NCBI RefSeq assembly: GCF_003026285.1
Contig: NZ_PYOD01000005.1
Location: 124,001 to 188,000, forward strand
Origin: Photobacterium profundum
GTDB lineage: Bacteria; Pseudomonadota; Gammaproteobacteria; Enterobacterales; Vibrionaceae
Direction: 5' to 3'
DNA length: 64,000 nt
Of the stretch, positions 19,544-28,592 are shown one piece after another; position 1 is the stretch's first letter; each line of letters starts with the position of its first letter. The notes under the pieces were generated by a model that had not been told where the DNA came from, did no database searches, and saw nothing but the letters and a program-made list of their open reading frames with translations. A program made the position numbers and the translations under genes.

Positions 19544-20586
19544 GTGAGCCTTCGCAAAATAAAGCATTTAAAACCAAAATTGTGTTTGATGATGCACAGC
19601 CAGCAGATTCTGAGGCTGAATTGACAGCTCAAGTGCAATTTGCAGAAAGTAATACCTTTCTGCCAGAAGTGAAAGCTGATGATGATATAGAAGAACAACT
19701 TTCTCATTCTTTGGCGAGTAAACCGAAAAAACGTTCGAGCTGGTTTAAAGGCTTACTTATCGCTGGCGCGGCGATGACGGGTTGGCAAACGGTGGATTAT
19801 GTTGCATCTGCCTATCAGACTGGTGATTGGTTAGCATTAGGTTGGAGCGTTATTGTTGCTGGTATTGCGACAATGGGAATAACAGCGCTTGGGCGTGAAT
19901 TATTTAAGCTCCGTCGCTTAAAGCAACGTCAAACTGAGCGTGAACAAGCACAAATGTTATTAGATGCAGACGGTATTGGGCAAGGTAAAGCTTTTTGTAT
20001 GAAGCTGGCTAAGCTGAGTAATATCCGTGATGAACATGCAGGTTATGACCGGTGGATTCAGTCATTAGCTGCTACGCATAATGATCGGGAAGTGCTTGAG
20101 CTGTATGATCAAATGGTACTCAGTCATCAAGACCGATTATCACGCCAGCTTGTGGCTAAATATTCGAGTGAAGCAGCAATCATGGTTGCAGTGAGCCCAC
20201 TGGCTGTAGCAGATATGTTGCTGGTGGCATGGCGAAACTTCAAATTAATCGAGCAAGTCTCTGTCGTCTACGGGGTTGAGCTGGGCTATTGGTCTCGTAT
20301 TAAATTGGTCAAATTAGTATTAGCCAATATGGCTTTTGCTGGTGCTACGGAAGTGATTGCTGATACGGGTATGGACATGCTGTCGATGGATTTAGCGGGC
20401 CGAGTGTCAACCCGAGTTGCCCAAGGTGTGGGGGTAGGTTTACTGACGGGCCGATTAGGGCTTAAAGCGATTACATTAATGCGACCATTGCCGTGGCAAC
20501 CCGATCAACAGCCTAAATTGAGTGAAATACGACGTGATTTGTTGCTGAAGCTAACACATAAAAATGAAAGCCCACAAAATAAGTAA
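19540..20586 (+). CDS. ycjF: YcjF family inner-membrane protein (DUF697)
   Basis: Membrane protein of 348 residues found next to YcjX. The N-terminal 60 residues are acidic and probably disordered. Two hydrophobic helices lie at about 70-88 and 98-118, and the C-terminal DUF697 domain (about 190-320) contains further hydrophobic segments. It ends the ycjXF unit. Its role in envelope stress is inferred from context only. Confidence 0.92.
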   Translation: MSEPSQNKAFKTKIVFDDAQPADSEAELTAQVQFAESNTFLPEVKADDDIEEQLSHSLASKPKKRSSWFKGLLIAGAAMTGWQTVDYVASAYQTGDWLALGWSVIVAGIATMGITALGRELFKLRRLKQRQTEREQAQMLLDADGIGQGKAFCMKLAKLSNIRDEHAGYDRWIQSLAATHNDREVLELYDQMVLSHQDRLSRQLVAKYSSEAAIMVAVSPLAVADMLLVAWRNFKLIEQVSVVYGVELGYWSRIKLVKLVLANMAFAGATEVIADTGMDMLSMDLAGRVSTRVAQGVGVGLLTGRLGLKAITLMRPLPWQPDQQPKLSEIRRDLLLKLTHKNESPQNK

Positions 20587-20639
20587 TAGTAATAAATAAC
20601 AATGAGATAATTGTTTTTTTTATGATAATTATTGGCTTG

Positions 20640-20668
20640 GTCGACTATAAAGTGAATTTATAGTCGAC
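20640..20668. terminator. Perfect 12-base hairpin between ycjF and tyrR
   Basis: GTCGACTATAAA, loop GTGAA, TTTATAGTCGAC. It lies 54 bases after ycjF. No T run follows, so it could be a weak terminator or an operator for tyrR. Confidence 0.45.
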
Positions 20669-20832
20669 TAATCTCTCATCATACAACATCAGTGACTTGA
20701 CTCATTTTCCGCTTCGTCGCACACTTCATAAGTGTCAACTATTCCTGACACATTAAACTGAATTATCATAATATTAATTGAAAGCGTAATTCCGCTGAAG
20801 TTAAGCGACGTTTATATCATAAGGCGCACGAT

Positions 20833-22368
20833 ATGAGGCTACAGGTCTTTTGTGAAGATCGACTAGGAATGACCCGAGAGCTGCTGGATATTCTTGCCAG
20901 CCAAGAGATTAATCTCAGGGGAATTGAAATTGATCGCATTGGTATTATTTATCTCAATTGTCCTGAAATTGAATTTGAACAATTTAGCCAGCTTATGTCG
21001 CAAATTCGTCAGTTAGACGGAGTTACAGATGTACGGAAAATTCAGTTCATGCCGAGTGAACGAGAACATAAAGAGCTAAAGGCCCTATTACAAACGCTGC
21101 CCGATCCATTTTTCTCTATAAACCTCAGTGGCAAAGTTGACCTAATTAATGAAGCTGCAGAGCAATTAATGAGCAACGTAAGTACGGATGTTTTGGGTGA
21201 GTACATTCAAATTCTTCTTGGCTTTAACTACACTCGATGGGTCGAAAAAGAAGGTGCAAATAAGCGCAGTGAAATGGTCGTAATTGCAGGTTTAGACTAC
21301 CTGATGGAAGTTATGCCTGTTTATGTGACAAACGAGAATGAAGAGTCTGTCATGGTGAGTGCTGTGATTTTACTCAAATCATTATCTGAAGCAAAAATGC
21401 CCATCGCAATGCGAGAAATTAGTGGTGATAACGGCTTTGAACATTTAGTCGGTCAATCTTCACGCTTTAAGCACCTTTTAGTTCAAGCGAAGAAGCTAGC
21501 ATTGCTCGATGCCCCTTTACTGATTCAAGGCGAAACAGGAACCGGTAAAGAAATGTTGGCGCGAGCTTGCCATCAACGTTCAATGCGTCGTGAGCATCCA
21601 TTCCTTGTCGTGAACTGTGTCTCAATGCCGGATAATGCAGCAGAAACTGAATTATTTGGCTTTTCGGGAGGCGCAAATGAAGCTGGGAAAAAAGGCATTT
21701 TCGAACAAGCTGCTGGTGGTACTGTTTTCTTATATGAAATCGGTGAAATGTCAGCACATTTACAAATAAAATTACTTCGATTCTTACAGGATGGGACTTT
21801 CCGTCGCGTAGGCGAAGAAGAAGAAATTAAAGTCGACGTACGTGTCATTTGCTCGACTCAGAAAAAGTTACCGGATCTTATTGCTGCGGGGGAATTCCGT
21901 GAAGATTTGTACTATCGCTTAAATGTATTGGCCCTCGTTGTGCCACCATTACGTGAACGTACTGCTGATATTGTGCCACTTGCTGAGTTATTCTTAGCGC
22001 AGTTTGCTCAAGAATTGCAGCAAGCTAAGCCTAAAATTTCAGATAAGCTTTCACAGTACCTTAGTCAGTACGCATGGCCGGGTAATATTAGGCAATTACG
22101 TAACGTATTATTCCGTGCGATGACACAAGTCGAAGGATCTGAAATTACAATCGATGATGTTCAACTGCCAGAGAACGAAACAACCAGCATTATTAGTGAC
22201 GAAACACTTGATGGCTCACTGGATGAAATCATGAAACGTTATGAATCAGGTATATTGTCTAATCTTTACAGTAGTTATCCATCAACTCGAAAGTTAGCAA
22301 AACGTTTAGGTGTATCTCATACTGCGGTAGCAAATAAATTGCGAGAGTATGGTTTAAGTAAGCGTTAA
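20833..22368 (+). CDS. tyrR: Transcriptional regulator TyrR
   Basis: Regulator of aromatic amino-acid synthesis and transport (511 residues). Order of domains: ACT (1-75, with MRLQVFCEDRLGMTRELLDI), PAS (about 80-145), AAA+ (about 205-430, Walker A GETGTGKE) and a C-terminal helix-turn-helix (STRKLAKRLGVSHTAVANKL). The GAFTGA loop of sigma54 activators is absent, which fits TyrR's action at sigma70 promoters. Two E. coli features are kept: the MPSEREH linker and the position after ycjF. Confidence 0.97.
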   Translation: MRLQVFCEDRLGMTRELLDILASQEINLRGIEIDRIGIIYLNCPEIEFEQFSQLMSQIRQLDGVTDVRKIQFMPSEREHKELKALLQTLPDPFFSINLSGKVDLINEAAEQLMSNVSTDVLGEYIQILLGFNYTRWVEKEGANKRSEMVVIAGLDYLMEVMPVYVTNENEESVMVSAVILLKSLSEAKMPIAMREISGDNGFEHLVGQSSRFKHLLVQAKKLALLDAPLLIQGETGTGKEMLARACHQRSMRREHPFLVVNCVSMPDNAAETELFGFSGGANEAGKKGIFEQAAGGTVFLYEIGEMSAHLQIKLLRFLQDGTFRRVGEEEEIKVDVRVICSTQKKLPDLIAAGEFREDLYYRLNVLALVVPPLRERTADIVPLAELFLAQFAQELQQAKPKISDKLSQYLSQYAWPGNIRQLRNVLFRAMTQVEGSEITIDDVQLPENETTSIISDETLDGSLDEIMKRYESGILSNLYSSYPSTRKLAKRLGVSHTAVANKLREYGLSKR

Positions 22369-22429
22369 TTACTTATTCTATTATCAGGTAAATACCACAC
22401 TGAGATGAGTGACAGTGTGGTATTTCTCT

Positions 22430-22924
22430 TTATTTAATAATGGTTGGTATCAATGATAGTTGACCTGACTCTAATGCCAGTAACTGAGATACAACTTCTT
22501 GACCGTAGCGATAATTACACAATGAATTGTTGTTGTTGAGCACGCGATGACAAGGAATAATAATCGGAATGGGGTTTACGTTTCTCGTTATGCCAATCGC
22601 TGGCGCCGCATTCGAAGTGCCAAGTTTATCTGCGATTTGTTGGTAGTTAAAGGTTTCACCAAAGGGGATTTCAGTGAGCGTATTCCAGACTTTCTGTTGA
22701 AACGGTGTGCCTTGAGGTGCTAAAGGAATGGTGAATTTTTGCCTTTTCCCGCTTAGGTATTCTGTAAGTTGATTCGTGTAAGGTTTCATAGCTTTGGCAT
22801 CATGTTCCCAACTTGAATCGGGACAAAATCCAGCGCTACCCACAGTGAGTTGTCGTAACCCCTTGCTGTCAGCAAGAAGGTAGACTTTTCCTAGTACAGT
22901 ATCAATAACGTCGTAATACATCAT
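22430..22924 (-). CDS. ogt: Methylated-DNA--protein-cysteine methyltransferase
   Basis: Repairs O6-methylguanine by irreversible transfer of the methyl group to its own cysteine. The active-site PCHRV is present (IIIPCHRVLNN), preceded by the helix-turn-helix FNYQQIADKLG and the family segment APAIGITRNVNPIPI. Near 164 residues it has the size of Ogt, not of the two-domain Ada. I start at the ATG at 22924; an in-frame TTG at 22933 is possible. It is divergent from rimJ. Confidence 0.93.
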   Translation of the reverse strand: MMYYDVIDTVLGKVYLLADSKGLRQLTVGSAGFCPDSSWEHDAKAMKPYTNQLTEYLSGKRQKFTIPLAPQGTPFQQKVWNTLTEIPFGETFNYQQIADKLGTSNAAPAIGITRNVNPIPIIIPCHRVLNNNNSLCNYRYGQEVVSQLLALESGQLSLIPTIIK

Positions 22925-22961
22925 AACAGCCAAAGTACACCATAAGGTTTAAGGGAATAAT

Positions 22962-23543
22962 TTGTTTAACTCAATTATAAACCGCTCTACAACATTAGTG
23001 GTTGATGAACTTAAGATTCGTTTGATCGGTAACAAAGATTCTGCTCGAATTACAGCTTATTACCAAAAAAACCGAGTATATCTACAGCCTTGGGAACCGT
23101 TACGCGATGAAAATTTTTTCTTACCTGAAGGGTGGGAGAAAAGGTTGTTACAACTTAACGAACTTCATAAACATAATCTTGCTTATTATTTTGTTATTAC
23201 GACGAAAGAATCAGATGACATAATAGGGGTTATTAACTTCAGTAATTTAGTGAAGCACCCATTTCATGCATGTCATGTAGGCTATTCATTAGCAGAAGCT
23301 TATCAAGGGAAGGGCATTATGCACCGTGCTCTTGATGTCGTTGTTGAGTGGATGTTTGAAGAGAAGCAGTTTCATCGTATTATGGCCGCCTATATGCCAA
23401 GAAATAAACGCAGTGGGAAAGTGTTAGAAGACTTAGGCTTTGAAAAAGAAGGTAGAGCTAAAGAGTATTTACTGATCAATGGTAAATGGGAAGATCATAT
23501 ACTTACCGCAAAAACAAATCATAATTGGGTGCCACCTAAGTAG
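22962..23543 (+). CDS. rimJ: Ribosomal-protein-S5-alanine N-acetyltransferase
   Basis: GNAT acetyltransferase (193 residues) that in E. coli acetylates the N-terminal alanine of ribosomal protein S5. The RimJ-like WEPLRDENFF, the HACHVGYSLAEAYQGKGIM acetyl-CoA loop and NKRSGKVLEDLGFEKEG are all present. The start appears to be TTG at 22962, with AAGGG 6 bases upstream; no ATG is available near the N-terminus. Confidence 0.9.
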   Translation: MFNSIINRSTTLVVDELKIRLIGNKDSARITAYYQKNRVYLQPWEPLRDENFFLPEGWEKRLLQLNELHKHNLAYYFVITTKESDDIIGVINFSNLVKHPFHACHVGYSLAEAYQGKGIMHRALDVVVEWMFEEKQFHRIMAAYMPRNKRSGKVLEDLGFEKEGRAKEYLLINGKWEDHILTAKTNHNWVPPK

Positions 23544-23583
23544 TTAACAGTTTTATATCTGTTAGTAATGCTGTTATCCAATA

Positions 23584-23614
23584 AAAAAGGCTTGCTATTA
23601 CAGCAAGCCTTTTG
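23584..23614. terminator. Bidirectional terminator between rimJ and pykA
   Basis: AAAAGGCTTGCT, loop ATTAC, AGCAAGCCTTTT; serves two convergent genes. Confidence 0.85.
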
Positions 23615-23628
23615 CATTTTAAAAATTG

Positions 23629-25074
23629 TTATTCGACAGTAAGAATACGCATATTGTTAGTCGAACCAATCGTATCCATTACATCACCTTGAGTGATAAT
23701 GACAAGATCACCCGTTGTTAAGTAACCATGTTCTTTTAGAACAGCCAGTGCGTGTTTAGCCGCTTCAAGGCCTGCGTCGCTATCACGGTCGAAATAGACT
23801 GGTGTTACACCGCGGTATAGTGAAGAGCGGTTAAGTGTGTTTTCGTTACGAGACATAGCAAAAACAGGTAAACCAGATGAAATACGAGACATCATTAATG
23901 GTGTACGACCTGACTCGGTCATTGCTACCATCGCTTTTACGCCTTCCATATGGTTTGCAGCATACATGGTAGACATTGCGATTGTTTCTTCAGGTGAAGC
24001 AAATGTGCGAGCTAATCGGTGATTGGATACATTGATACTTGGCTCTTTTTCAGCACCTACACAAACACTCGACATTGCTTGAACAGTTTCAACTGGAAAA
24101 TCACCAGCCGCTGTTTCTGCTGAAAGCATTACAGCATCAGTACCATCCAATACGGCGTTAGCAACATCCATGACTTCTGCTCGTGTTGGCATCGGGCTAG
24201 TAATCATCGATTCCATCATTTGAGTCGCAGTAATTACGGTACGGTTAAGGCTACGAGCTCGACGAATTAACTTCTTCTGAACACCAACCAGCTCAGGGTC
24301 ACCAATTTCAACACCAAGGTCGCCACGAGCAACCATTACAACATCAGATGCCATGATGATGTCATCCATCGCTTCTGTTGTTGCAACAGCTTCTGCACGT
24401 TCAACTTTAGCGACTAACTTAGCTTCTAGACCTGCATCTAATGCAAGGCTTCGAGCATACTTCATGTCTTCGCCGTTACGTGGGAATGACACAGCAAGAT
24501 AATCAACACCCATTTTGGCTGCGGTAATAATGTCAGCTTTGTCTTTCTCTGTTAGCGCTTCAGCAGAAAGACCACCGCCTTTTTTGTTGATGCCTTTATT
24601 ATTAGATAACGGACCACCAACGGTGACTTCGGTATGTACTTTATTACCACTCACAGCTGTTACTTTTAACTGAACTCGACCATCATCTAGCAGTAAAAGA
24701 TCGCCAGTCACAACATCATTGGGTAGCTCTTTATAGTCAAGGCCTACTGCATCTTGATGGCCTTCACCTTTTGGCAGATCACTATCTAGCGTGAACTTAT
24801 CACCGATAGCCAGTTGGATTTTACCGTCTTTAAAAGTAGAAACTCGAATTTTCGGACCTTGGAGATCGCCAAGAATAGCAATATGTTTACCAAGCTTTGC
24901 TGCAATTTCACGTACCATTTTTGTACGTTGGATATGATCTTCAGGGCTACCGTGAGAGAAGTTCATTCGAACTACGTTAGCACCAGCGGCGATAATTTTT
25001 TCAAGGTTGTTATCGCGGTCAGTTGCAGGACCAAGTGTAGTTACGATTTTGGTACGTCTTAGTTGTTCAGACAT
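23629..25074 (-). CDS. pykA: Pyruvate kinase (PykA type)
   Basis: Final step of glycolysis, phosphoenolpyruvate plus ADP to pyruvate plus ATP. The protein (481 residues) resembles E. coli PykA (type II) more than PykF: it begins [20 protein letters not shown] and ends [12 protein letters not shown]. The active-site lysine segment is KVERAEAV and the metal-binding segment is [13 protein letters not shown]. The ATG at 25074 is chosen since GGAG lies 6 bases before it; an ATG at 25086 has no ribosome site. It is downstream of hexR, as in enterobacteria. Confidence 0.97.
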   Translation of the reverse strand: MSEQLRRTKIVTTLGPATDRDNNLEKIIAAGANVVRMNFSHGSPEDHIQRTKMVREIAAKLGKHIAILGDLQGPKIRVSTFKDGKIQLAIGDKFTLDSDLPKGEGHQDAVGLDYKELPNDVVTGDLLLLDDGRVQLKVTAVSGNKVHTEVTVGGPLSNNKGINKKGGGLSAEALTEKDKADIITAAKMGVDYLAVSFPRNGEDMKYARSLALDAGLEAKLVAKVERAEAVATTEAMDDIIMASDVVMVARGDLGVEIGDPELVGVQKKLIRRARSLNRTVITATQMMESMITSPMPTRAEVMDVANAVLDGTDAVMLSAETAAGDFPVETVQAMSSVCVGAEKEPSINVSNHRLARTFASPEETIAMSTMYAANHMEGVKAMVAMTESGRTPLMMSRISSGLPVFAMSRNENTLNRSSLYRGVTPVYFDRDSDAGLEAAKHALAVLKEHGYLTTGDLVIITQGDVMDTIGSTNNMRILTVE

Positions 25075-25147
25075 TTGAAACTCCATCTTTTATTTAACGG
25101 CTCATTATGGCTATACCGATCATTATGTGGATCAGTCACTAACATGA

Positions 25148-25162
25148 TGAAATATTACTACA
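25148..25162 (-). promoter_or_regulatory. HexR-like operator in front of pykA
   Basis: Minus strand TGTAGTAATATTTCA, 74 bases before pykA. It agrees at 11 of 15 positions with the reported HexR site TGTAATTAAATTACA (recalled) and closely matches two sites upstream of hexR. Confidence 0.5.
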
Positions 25163-25217
25163 GGAAAAGGCGTGAGAGAGCTGTCCTTCATCAATAAACT
25201 GAAAAAAAACATACATT

Positions 25218-25246
25218 TTTATGTAAGTAAATAATGCATAATTTCT
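25218..25246. promoter_or_regulatory. Imperfect inverted repeat upstream of pykA
   Basis: TGTAAGTAAATAATG against its counterpart TGTAAGAAATTATG (one extra base in one arm) around a central ATGCAT. It lies 145-175 bases before pykA in the 328-base gap that also holds the hexR terminator. Each arm resembles a HexR half site. Confidence 0.35.
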
Positions 25247-25343
25247 TACAAATGTTGAATAATATTCATCTAAGTATAGTTATTGATTAATTGATTACGT
25301 AAATGGATCCAATGGGTAAGCTGCTTGTTCAATATTTCATGAA

Positions 25344-25375
25344 AAAAAAGCACGAATATTCATTCGTGCTTTTTA
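25344..25375. terminator. Intrinsic terminator of hexR
   Basis: AAAAAGCACGAA, loop TATTCA, TTCGTGCTTTTT. Works on the minus strand after hexR, so pykA needs its own promoter. Confidence 0.8.
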
Positions 25376-25402
25376 TTGTTAATGAATGATACTAATTCAG
25401 TA

Positions 25403-26257
25403 TTAAAGAACATTATCTTTTGAAAAACGAGAGTCTTTTAATGATTCCTTTACACGCTTTAAGTTTTCTCTAAAGCCTGAACCACGACGTAATGTAAAAC
25501 CTGTAGCAAGCACATCTATGACAGTCATTTGTACAACACGGCTAGCCATTGGCATATATATGTCAGTATCTTCTGGTACATCAAGACATATAGAGAGAGA
25601 ACATTCACGATCAAGTGGTGAATCTTTGGCTGTAATACCAATAACCGTTGCGCCATTTTCACGAGCAATACGTGCGATATCAACCAAACTTTTAGTACGA
25701 CCAGTGTGAGATATCATCACTACAACATCACCATCTGAGCAATTAATAACACTCATGCGCTGCATAACGATGTCGTCGAAGCATACAATAGGGATGTTAA
25801 AACGAAAAAATTTGTTTTGCGCATCATGTGCAACAGATGCTGATGCACCTAAGCCAAAGAACGATATTTTCTTTGCTTGAGTCAACAAATCAACAGAACG
25901 ATTGATTTGTACTGGGTCAAGACTATTCTTAGCTACATCAAGACAAGCCATTGTAGATTCAAATATTTTTGATGTGTAAGCATCAGGGCTATCATCTTCT
26001 TCAACGTTACGGTTAACGTAAGGCGTTCCATTTGCAAGGCTTTGCGCTAAATGCAATTTAAAGTCAGGGAAGCCTTTTGTGTCTAAGCGACGACAGAAAC
26101 GGTTAACCGTTGGCTCACTAACATCCGCCATTTTAGCAAGCGTAGCAATACTAGAATGAATAGCGGTTTGTGGTGATGCAATTATTACTTCAGCAACTTT
26201 ACGTTCGGACTTACTGAAGTTATCTAAATTTTTTTGAACTTTTTCTAGGGTATTCAT
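25403..26257 (-). CDS. hexR: Transcriptional regulator HexR
   Basis: RpiR-family regulator of central carbon metabolism (284 residues). The N-terminal helix-turn-helix (about 1-75, VSEPTVNRFCRRL) is followed by a SIS sugar-phosphate domain (about 125-255, FFGLGASASVAHDAQNKF). In other gammaproteobacteria HexR senses 2-keto-3-deoxy-6-phosphogluconate and controls pykA, zwf and the Entner-Doudoroff genes. Here zwf is not adjacent; a yeeZ-like gene stands in that place. Two HexR-like sites lie upstream, suggesting autoregulation. Confidence 0.94.
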   Translation of the reverse strand: MNTLEKVQKNLDNFSKSERKVAEVIIASPQTAIHSSIATLAKMADVSEPTVNRFCRRLDTKGFPDFKLHLAQSLANGTPYVNRNVEEDDSPDAYTSKIFESTMACLDVAKNSLDPVQINRSVDLLTQAKKISFFGLGASASVAHDAQNKFFRFNIPIVCFDDIVMQRMSVINCSDGDVVVMISHTGRTKSLVDIARIARENGATVIGITAKDSPLDRECSLSICLDVPEDTDIYMPMASRVVQMTVIDVLATGFTLRRGSGFRENLKRVKESLKDSRFSKDNVL

Positions 26258-26322
26258 AGCGATTACCGCGTTAGTTACTGAATTACATTCGTAGGCTTAA
26301 TTAAGATATAAAGCCAATATGG

Positions 26323-26337
26323 TGAAACTATACTACT
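26323..26337 (-). promoter_or_regulatory. HexR-like operator close to hexR
   Basis: Plus strand TGAAACTATACTACT, 66 bases before the hexR start. It shares TGAAA and ACTAC with the other two candidate sites. Confidence 0.4.
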
Positions 26338-26467
26338 TTTTATCGATTCGCTCCTAGTAGTTAGCTTTCTATTTTTATTATAGTTTGATCGGGATCGACT
26401 TTTTTCTTTCAGTTTTGAAACTAAATTTAAAAAATAAGGCTTTTTTTGCTCTTATAAAAGGTTATTT

Positions 26468-26482
26468 TGTAGTTTAATTTCA
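26468..26482 (+). promoter_or_regulatory. HexR-like operator between hexR and the yeeZ-like gene
   Basis: TGTAGTTTAATTTCA, matching 12 of 15 positions of the recalled HexR consensus. It lies in the 326-base divergent gap and could act on either gene. Confidence 0.45.
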
Positions 26483-26583
26483 TATGCGAGGAATTAATTT
26501 ACAGGGTAAAATAAATAAAGAGTTATTTTATATCTTTTGGCATGCTTTAGTATTTTATGGATATAACAAGACAAGGTAATAAT

Positions 26584-27417
26584 ATGAAAGTAAGTATATG
26601 TGGTTGTGGCTGGTTAGGTTTACCGTTGGCAAAAAATTTAGTATCACAAGGTTTCGATGTCTACGGTAGTAAAACAAGTCTGGAGGCGGCTAAACAGCTA
26701 GAAAGTGTCGGTATTCATGGGGTTGAATTAACAATTCCACTTGAACCATCGCACATTAGCTCTGAAATGAACGCTTTTCTTTCCACAGGTTTATTGGTTA
26801 TCAATGTTCCACCAAGACGAAGAACAATACAGAGTCATGAATATATTGCTTCGGTTTTATCCTTATCTAAGGCAGCAAAGGATAATGGTTGTAAGCGAAT
26901 TGTTTTTATCAGTACTACATCGGTATATGGCGATATGCAAGGTGAAATCACTGAGTCAATGCAACCAAGTCCTGATAGTGAATCGGGCATCGCACATTAC
27001 AAATTAGAACAACAGTTGCGTGACACCTGGGGGGATGATTTGGTTGTCTTGCGCTTATCTGGTTTGATTGGTCCTAAACGTCATCCTGCTAAGTTTTTAT
27101 CGGGGCGTACTGGTATCAAGGGTGGGAAATCACAGGTTAATTTGATTCATCTCGATGACTGTATTCAAGCCATCACGAGTATTATTGTAAAGTCACCGGA
27201 TGTAAAAACACTGCACCTAGCTGCGCCTTTCCATCCAACGCGAGAAGTATATTACACTGCAAGTGCATTAAAAGTGGGTCTCGATCTACCGATTTTTGAG
27301 GAAGATTTAACACCAAAAGGGAAAGTGATTAATTCAGAAAGAACAATTGAAGTTTTAGGCTTATCTTTGAAGCATCCTGATCTAGCGATATCAGCGTTAG
27401 ACATTGGGAAATCTTGA
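26584..27417 (+). CDS. NAD(P)-dependent epimerase/reductase, YeeZ-like
   Basis: Short-chain dehydrogenase/epimerase-like protein of 277 residues, most like E. coli YeeZ; the substrate is not known. The N-terminal Rossmann motif is unusual, GCGWLGLPLA, matching the GLGWLGMPLA of YeeZ. SSTSVYG-type residues occur as STTSVYGD, but the YxxxK catalytic pair is less clear (HYKLEQQL). The ATG at 26584 has AAGG 7 bases upstream; an ATG at 26557 is in frame but lacks one. The stop lies only 10 bases before the terminator of the first sRNA-like repeat, which reads the other way. Confidence 0.85.
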   Translation: MKVSICGCGWLGLPLAKNLVSQGFDVYGSKTSLEAAKQLESVGIHGVELTIPLEPSHISSEMNAFLSTGLLVINVPPRRRTIQSHEYIASVLSLSKAAKDNGCKRIVFISTTSVYGDMQGEITESMQPSPDSESGIAHYKLEQQLRDTWGDDLVVLRLSGLIGPKRHPAKFLSGRTGIKGGKSQVNLIHLDDCIQAITSIIVKSPDVKTLHLAAPFHPTREVYYTASALKVGLDLPIFEEDLTPKGKVINSERTIEVLGLSLKHPDLAISALDIGKS

Positions 27418-27427
27418 TGTGCTAGGT

Positions 27428-27565
27428 AAAAAAATCCCGTTGAAATTCAACGGGAAAATGTTTTTACACAATAAGGAATTTGTAGCAGCAGTGGCAATTC
27501 AGACTATCAAGGTCAATGTAACTTGGTCACCCTTCGGTAAGCATGCAAACCAGTAATCTCAATCA
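27428..27565 (-). ncRNA. Candidate small RNA, unit 1
   Basis: Predicted 138-base RNA. Promoter: TTGAAC at 27600-27595, TCTTAT at 27576-27571. Terminator: TCCCGTTGA/TCAACGGGA with a three-base loop (27435-27455) and seven T. It differs from units 2-5 in the seed (AAATTCCTT in place of AAACTCCTA) and in the stem sequence, where the base pairs are kept. The terminator can also serve the convergent yeeZ-like gene. Confidence 0.6.
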
Positions 27566-27673
27566 TAGTAATAAGAGTGTGCATTGCGCAGTTAGTTCAA
27601 ATTAATTTCAAATAAAGTCGAACATTTATTTTTTACCCACACGGAAATGCTAGTTTTTTGTGGTTTTTAAGAT

Positions 27674-27821
27674 AAAAAAATCCCGCTGATAAATAAGGTC
27701 AGCGGGAGGAATGTTCCATAAAACAATTAGGAGTTTGTAGCAGCAGTGGCAATTCAGACTATCAAGGTCAATGTAACTTGGTCACCCCTTCGGTAAGGAT
27801 GCAAACCAGTAATCTCAATCA
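27674..27821 (-). ncRNA. Candidate small RNA, unit 2
   Basis: Predicted RNA of about 147 bases. TTGAAC at 27856-27851, TCTTAT at 27832-27827, seed AAACTCCTA around 27728-27736, terminator TCCCGCTGA/TCAGCGGGA at 27681-27707 and a T run to 27674. The internal hairpin TTACC-GAAGG-GGTGA is present. Confidence 0.65.
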
Positions 27822-27929
27822 TAGTAATAAGAGTGTGCATTGCGCAGTTAGTTCAAATTAATTTCAAATAAAGTCGAACATTTATTTTTTACCCACACGG
27901 AAATGCTAGTTTTTTGTGTTTTTAAAGAT

Positions 27930-28076
27930 AAAAAAATCCCGCTGAGAATAAGGTCAGCGGGAGGAATGTTCCATAAAACAATTAGGAGTTTGTAGCAGCA
28001 GTGGTAATTCAGACTATCAAGGTCAATGTAACTTGGTCACCCTTTTGGTAAGGATGCAAACCAGTAATCTCAATCA
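27930..28076 (-). ncRNA. Candidate small RNA, unit 3
   Basis: Same layout: TTGAAC at 28111-28106, TCTTAT at 28087-28082, seed around 27982-27990, terminator stem 27937-27962. The internal hairpin has the loop AAAAG instead of GAAGG, with the stem unchanged. Confidence 0.65.
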
Positions 28077-28183
28077 TAGTAATAAGAGTGTGCATTGCGC
28101 AGTTAGTTCAAGTTAATTTCAAATAAAATCGAATATTTATTTTTACCCACACGGAAATGCTAGTTTTTTGTGTTTTTTAAGAT

Positions 28184-28330
28184 AAAAAAATCCCGCTGAG
28201 AATAAGGTCAGCGGGAGGAATGTTCCATAAAACAATTAGGAGTTTGTAGCAGCAGTGGCAATTCAGACTATCAAGGTCAATGTAACTTGGTCACCCTTTT
28301 GGTAAGGATGCAAACCAGTAATCTCAATCA
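28184..28330 (-). ncRNA. Candidate small RNA, unit 4
   Basis: TTGAAC at 28365-28360, TCTTAT at 28341-28336, seed around 28236-28244, terminator stem 28191-28216. The sequence beyond the promoter (28366-28440) differs from units 1-3 but matches unit 5, so the duplication happened in steps. Confidence 0.65.
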
Positions 28331-28445
28331 TAGTAATAAGAGTGTGTATTGCTTAGTTAGTTCAAATTGGTTTCAAAAAAATGGGTTATTTATTTTTACT
28401 GGCAGGGAAATGATGATTTTGGTGATTTTTTGTGTTTTTTAAGAT

Positions 28446-28592
28446 AAAAAAATCCCGCTGAGAATAATGTCAGCGGGAGGAATGTTCCATAAAACAATTA
28501 GGAGTTTGTAGCAGCAGTGGTAATTCAGACTATTAAGGTCAATGTAACATAGTCACCCTTTCGGTAAGGATGCAAACCAGTAATCTCAATCA
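28446..28592 (-). ncRNA. Candidate small RNA, unit 5
   Basis: TTGAAC at 28627-28622, TCTTAT at 28603-28598, seed around 28498-28506, terminator stem 28453-28478. Here CAAG...CTTG of the other units is replaced, but a different stem GACTAT...ATAGTC becomes possible in the same place. Confidence 0.65.

Noticed and set aside
27700..27740. Nine-codon frame after GGAGGA on the plus strand (MFHKTIRSL)
   Set aside because: Only one base separates the ribosome-like site from ATG, the sequence is part of the terminator stem, and unit 1 does not keep it.
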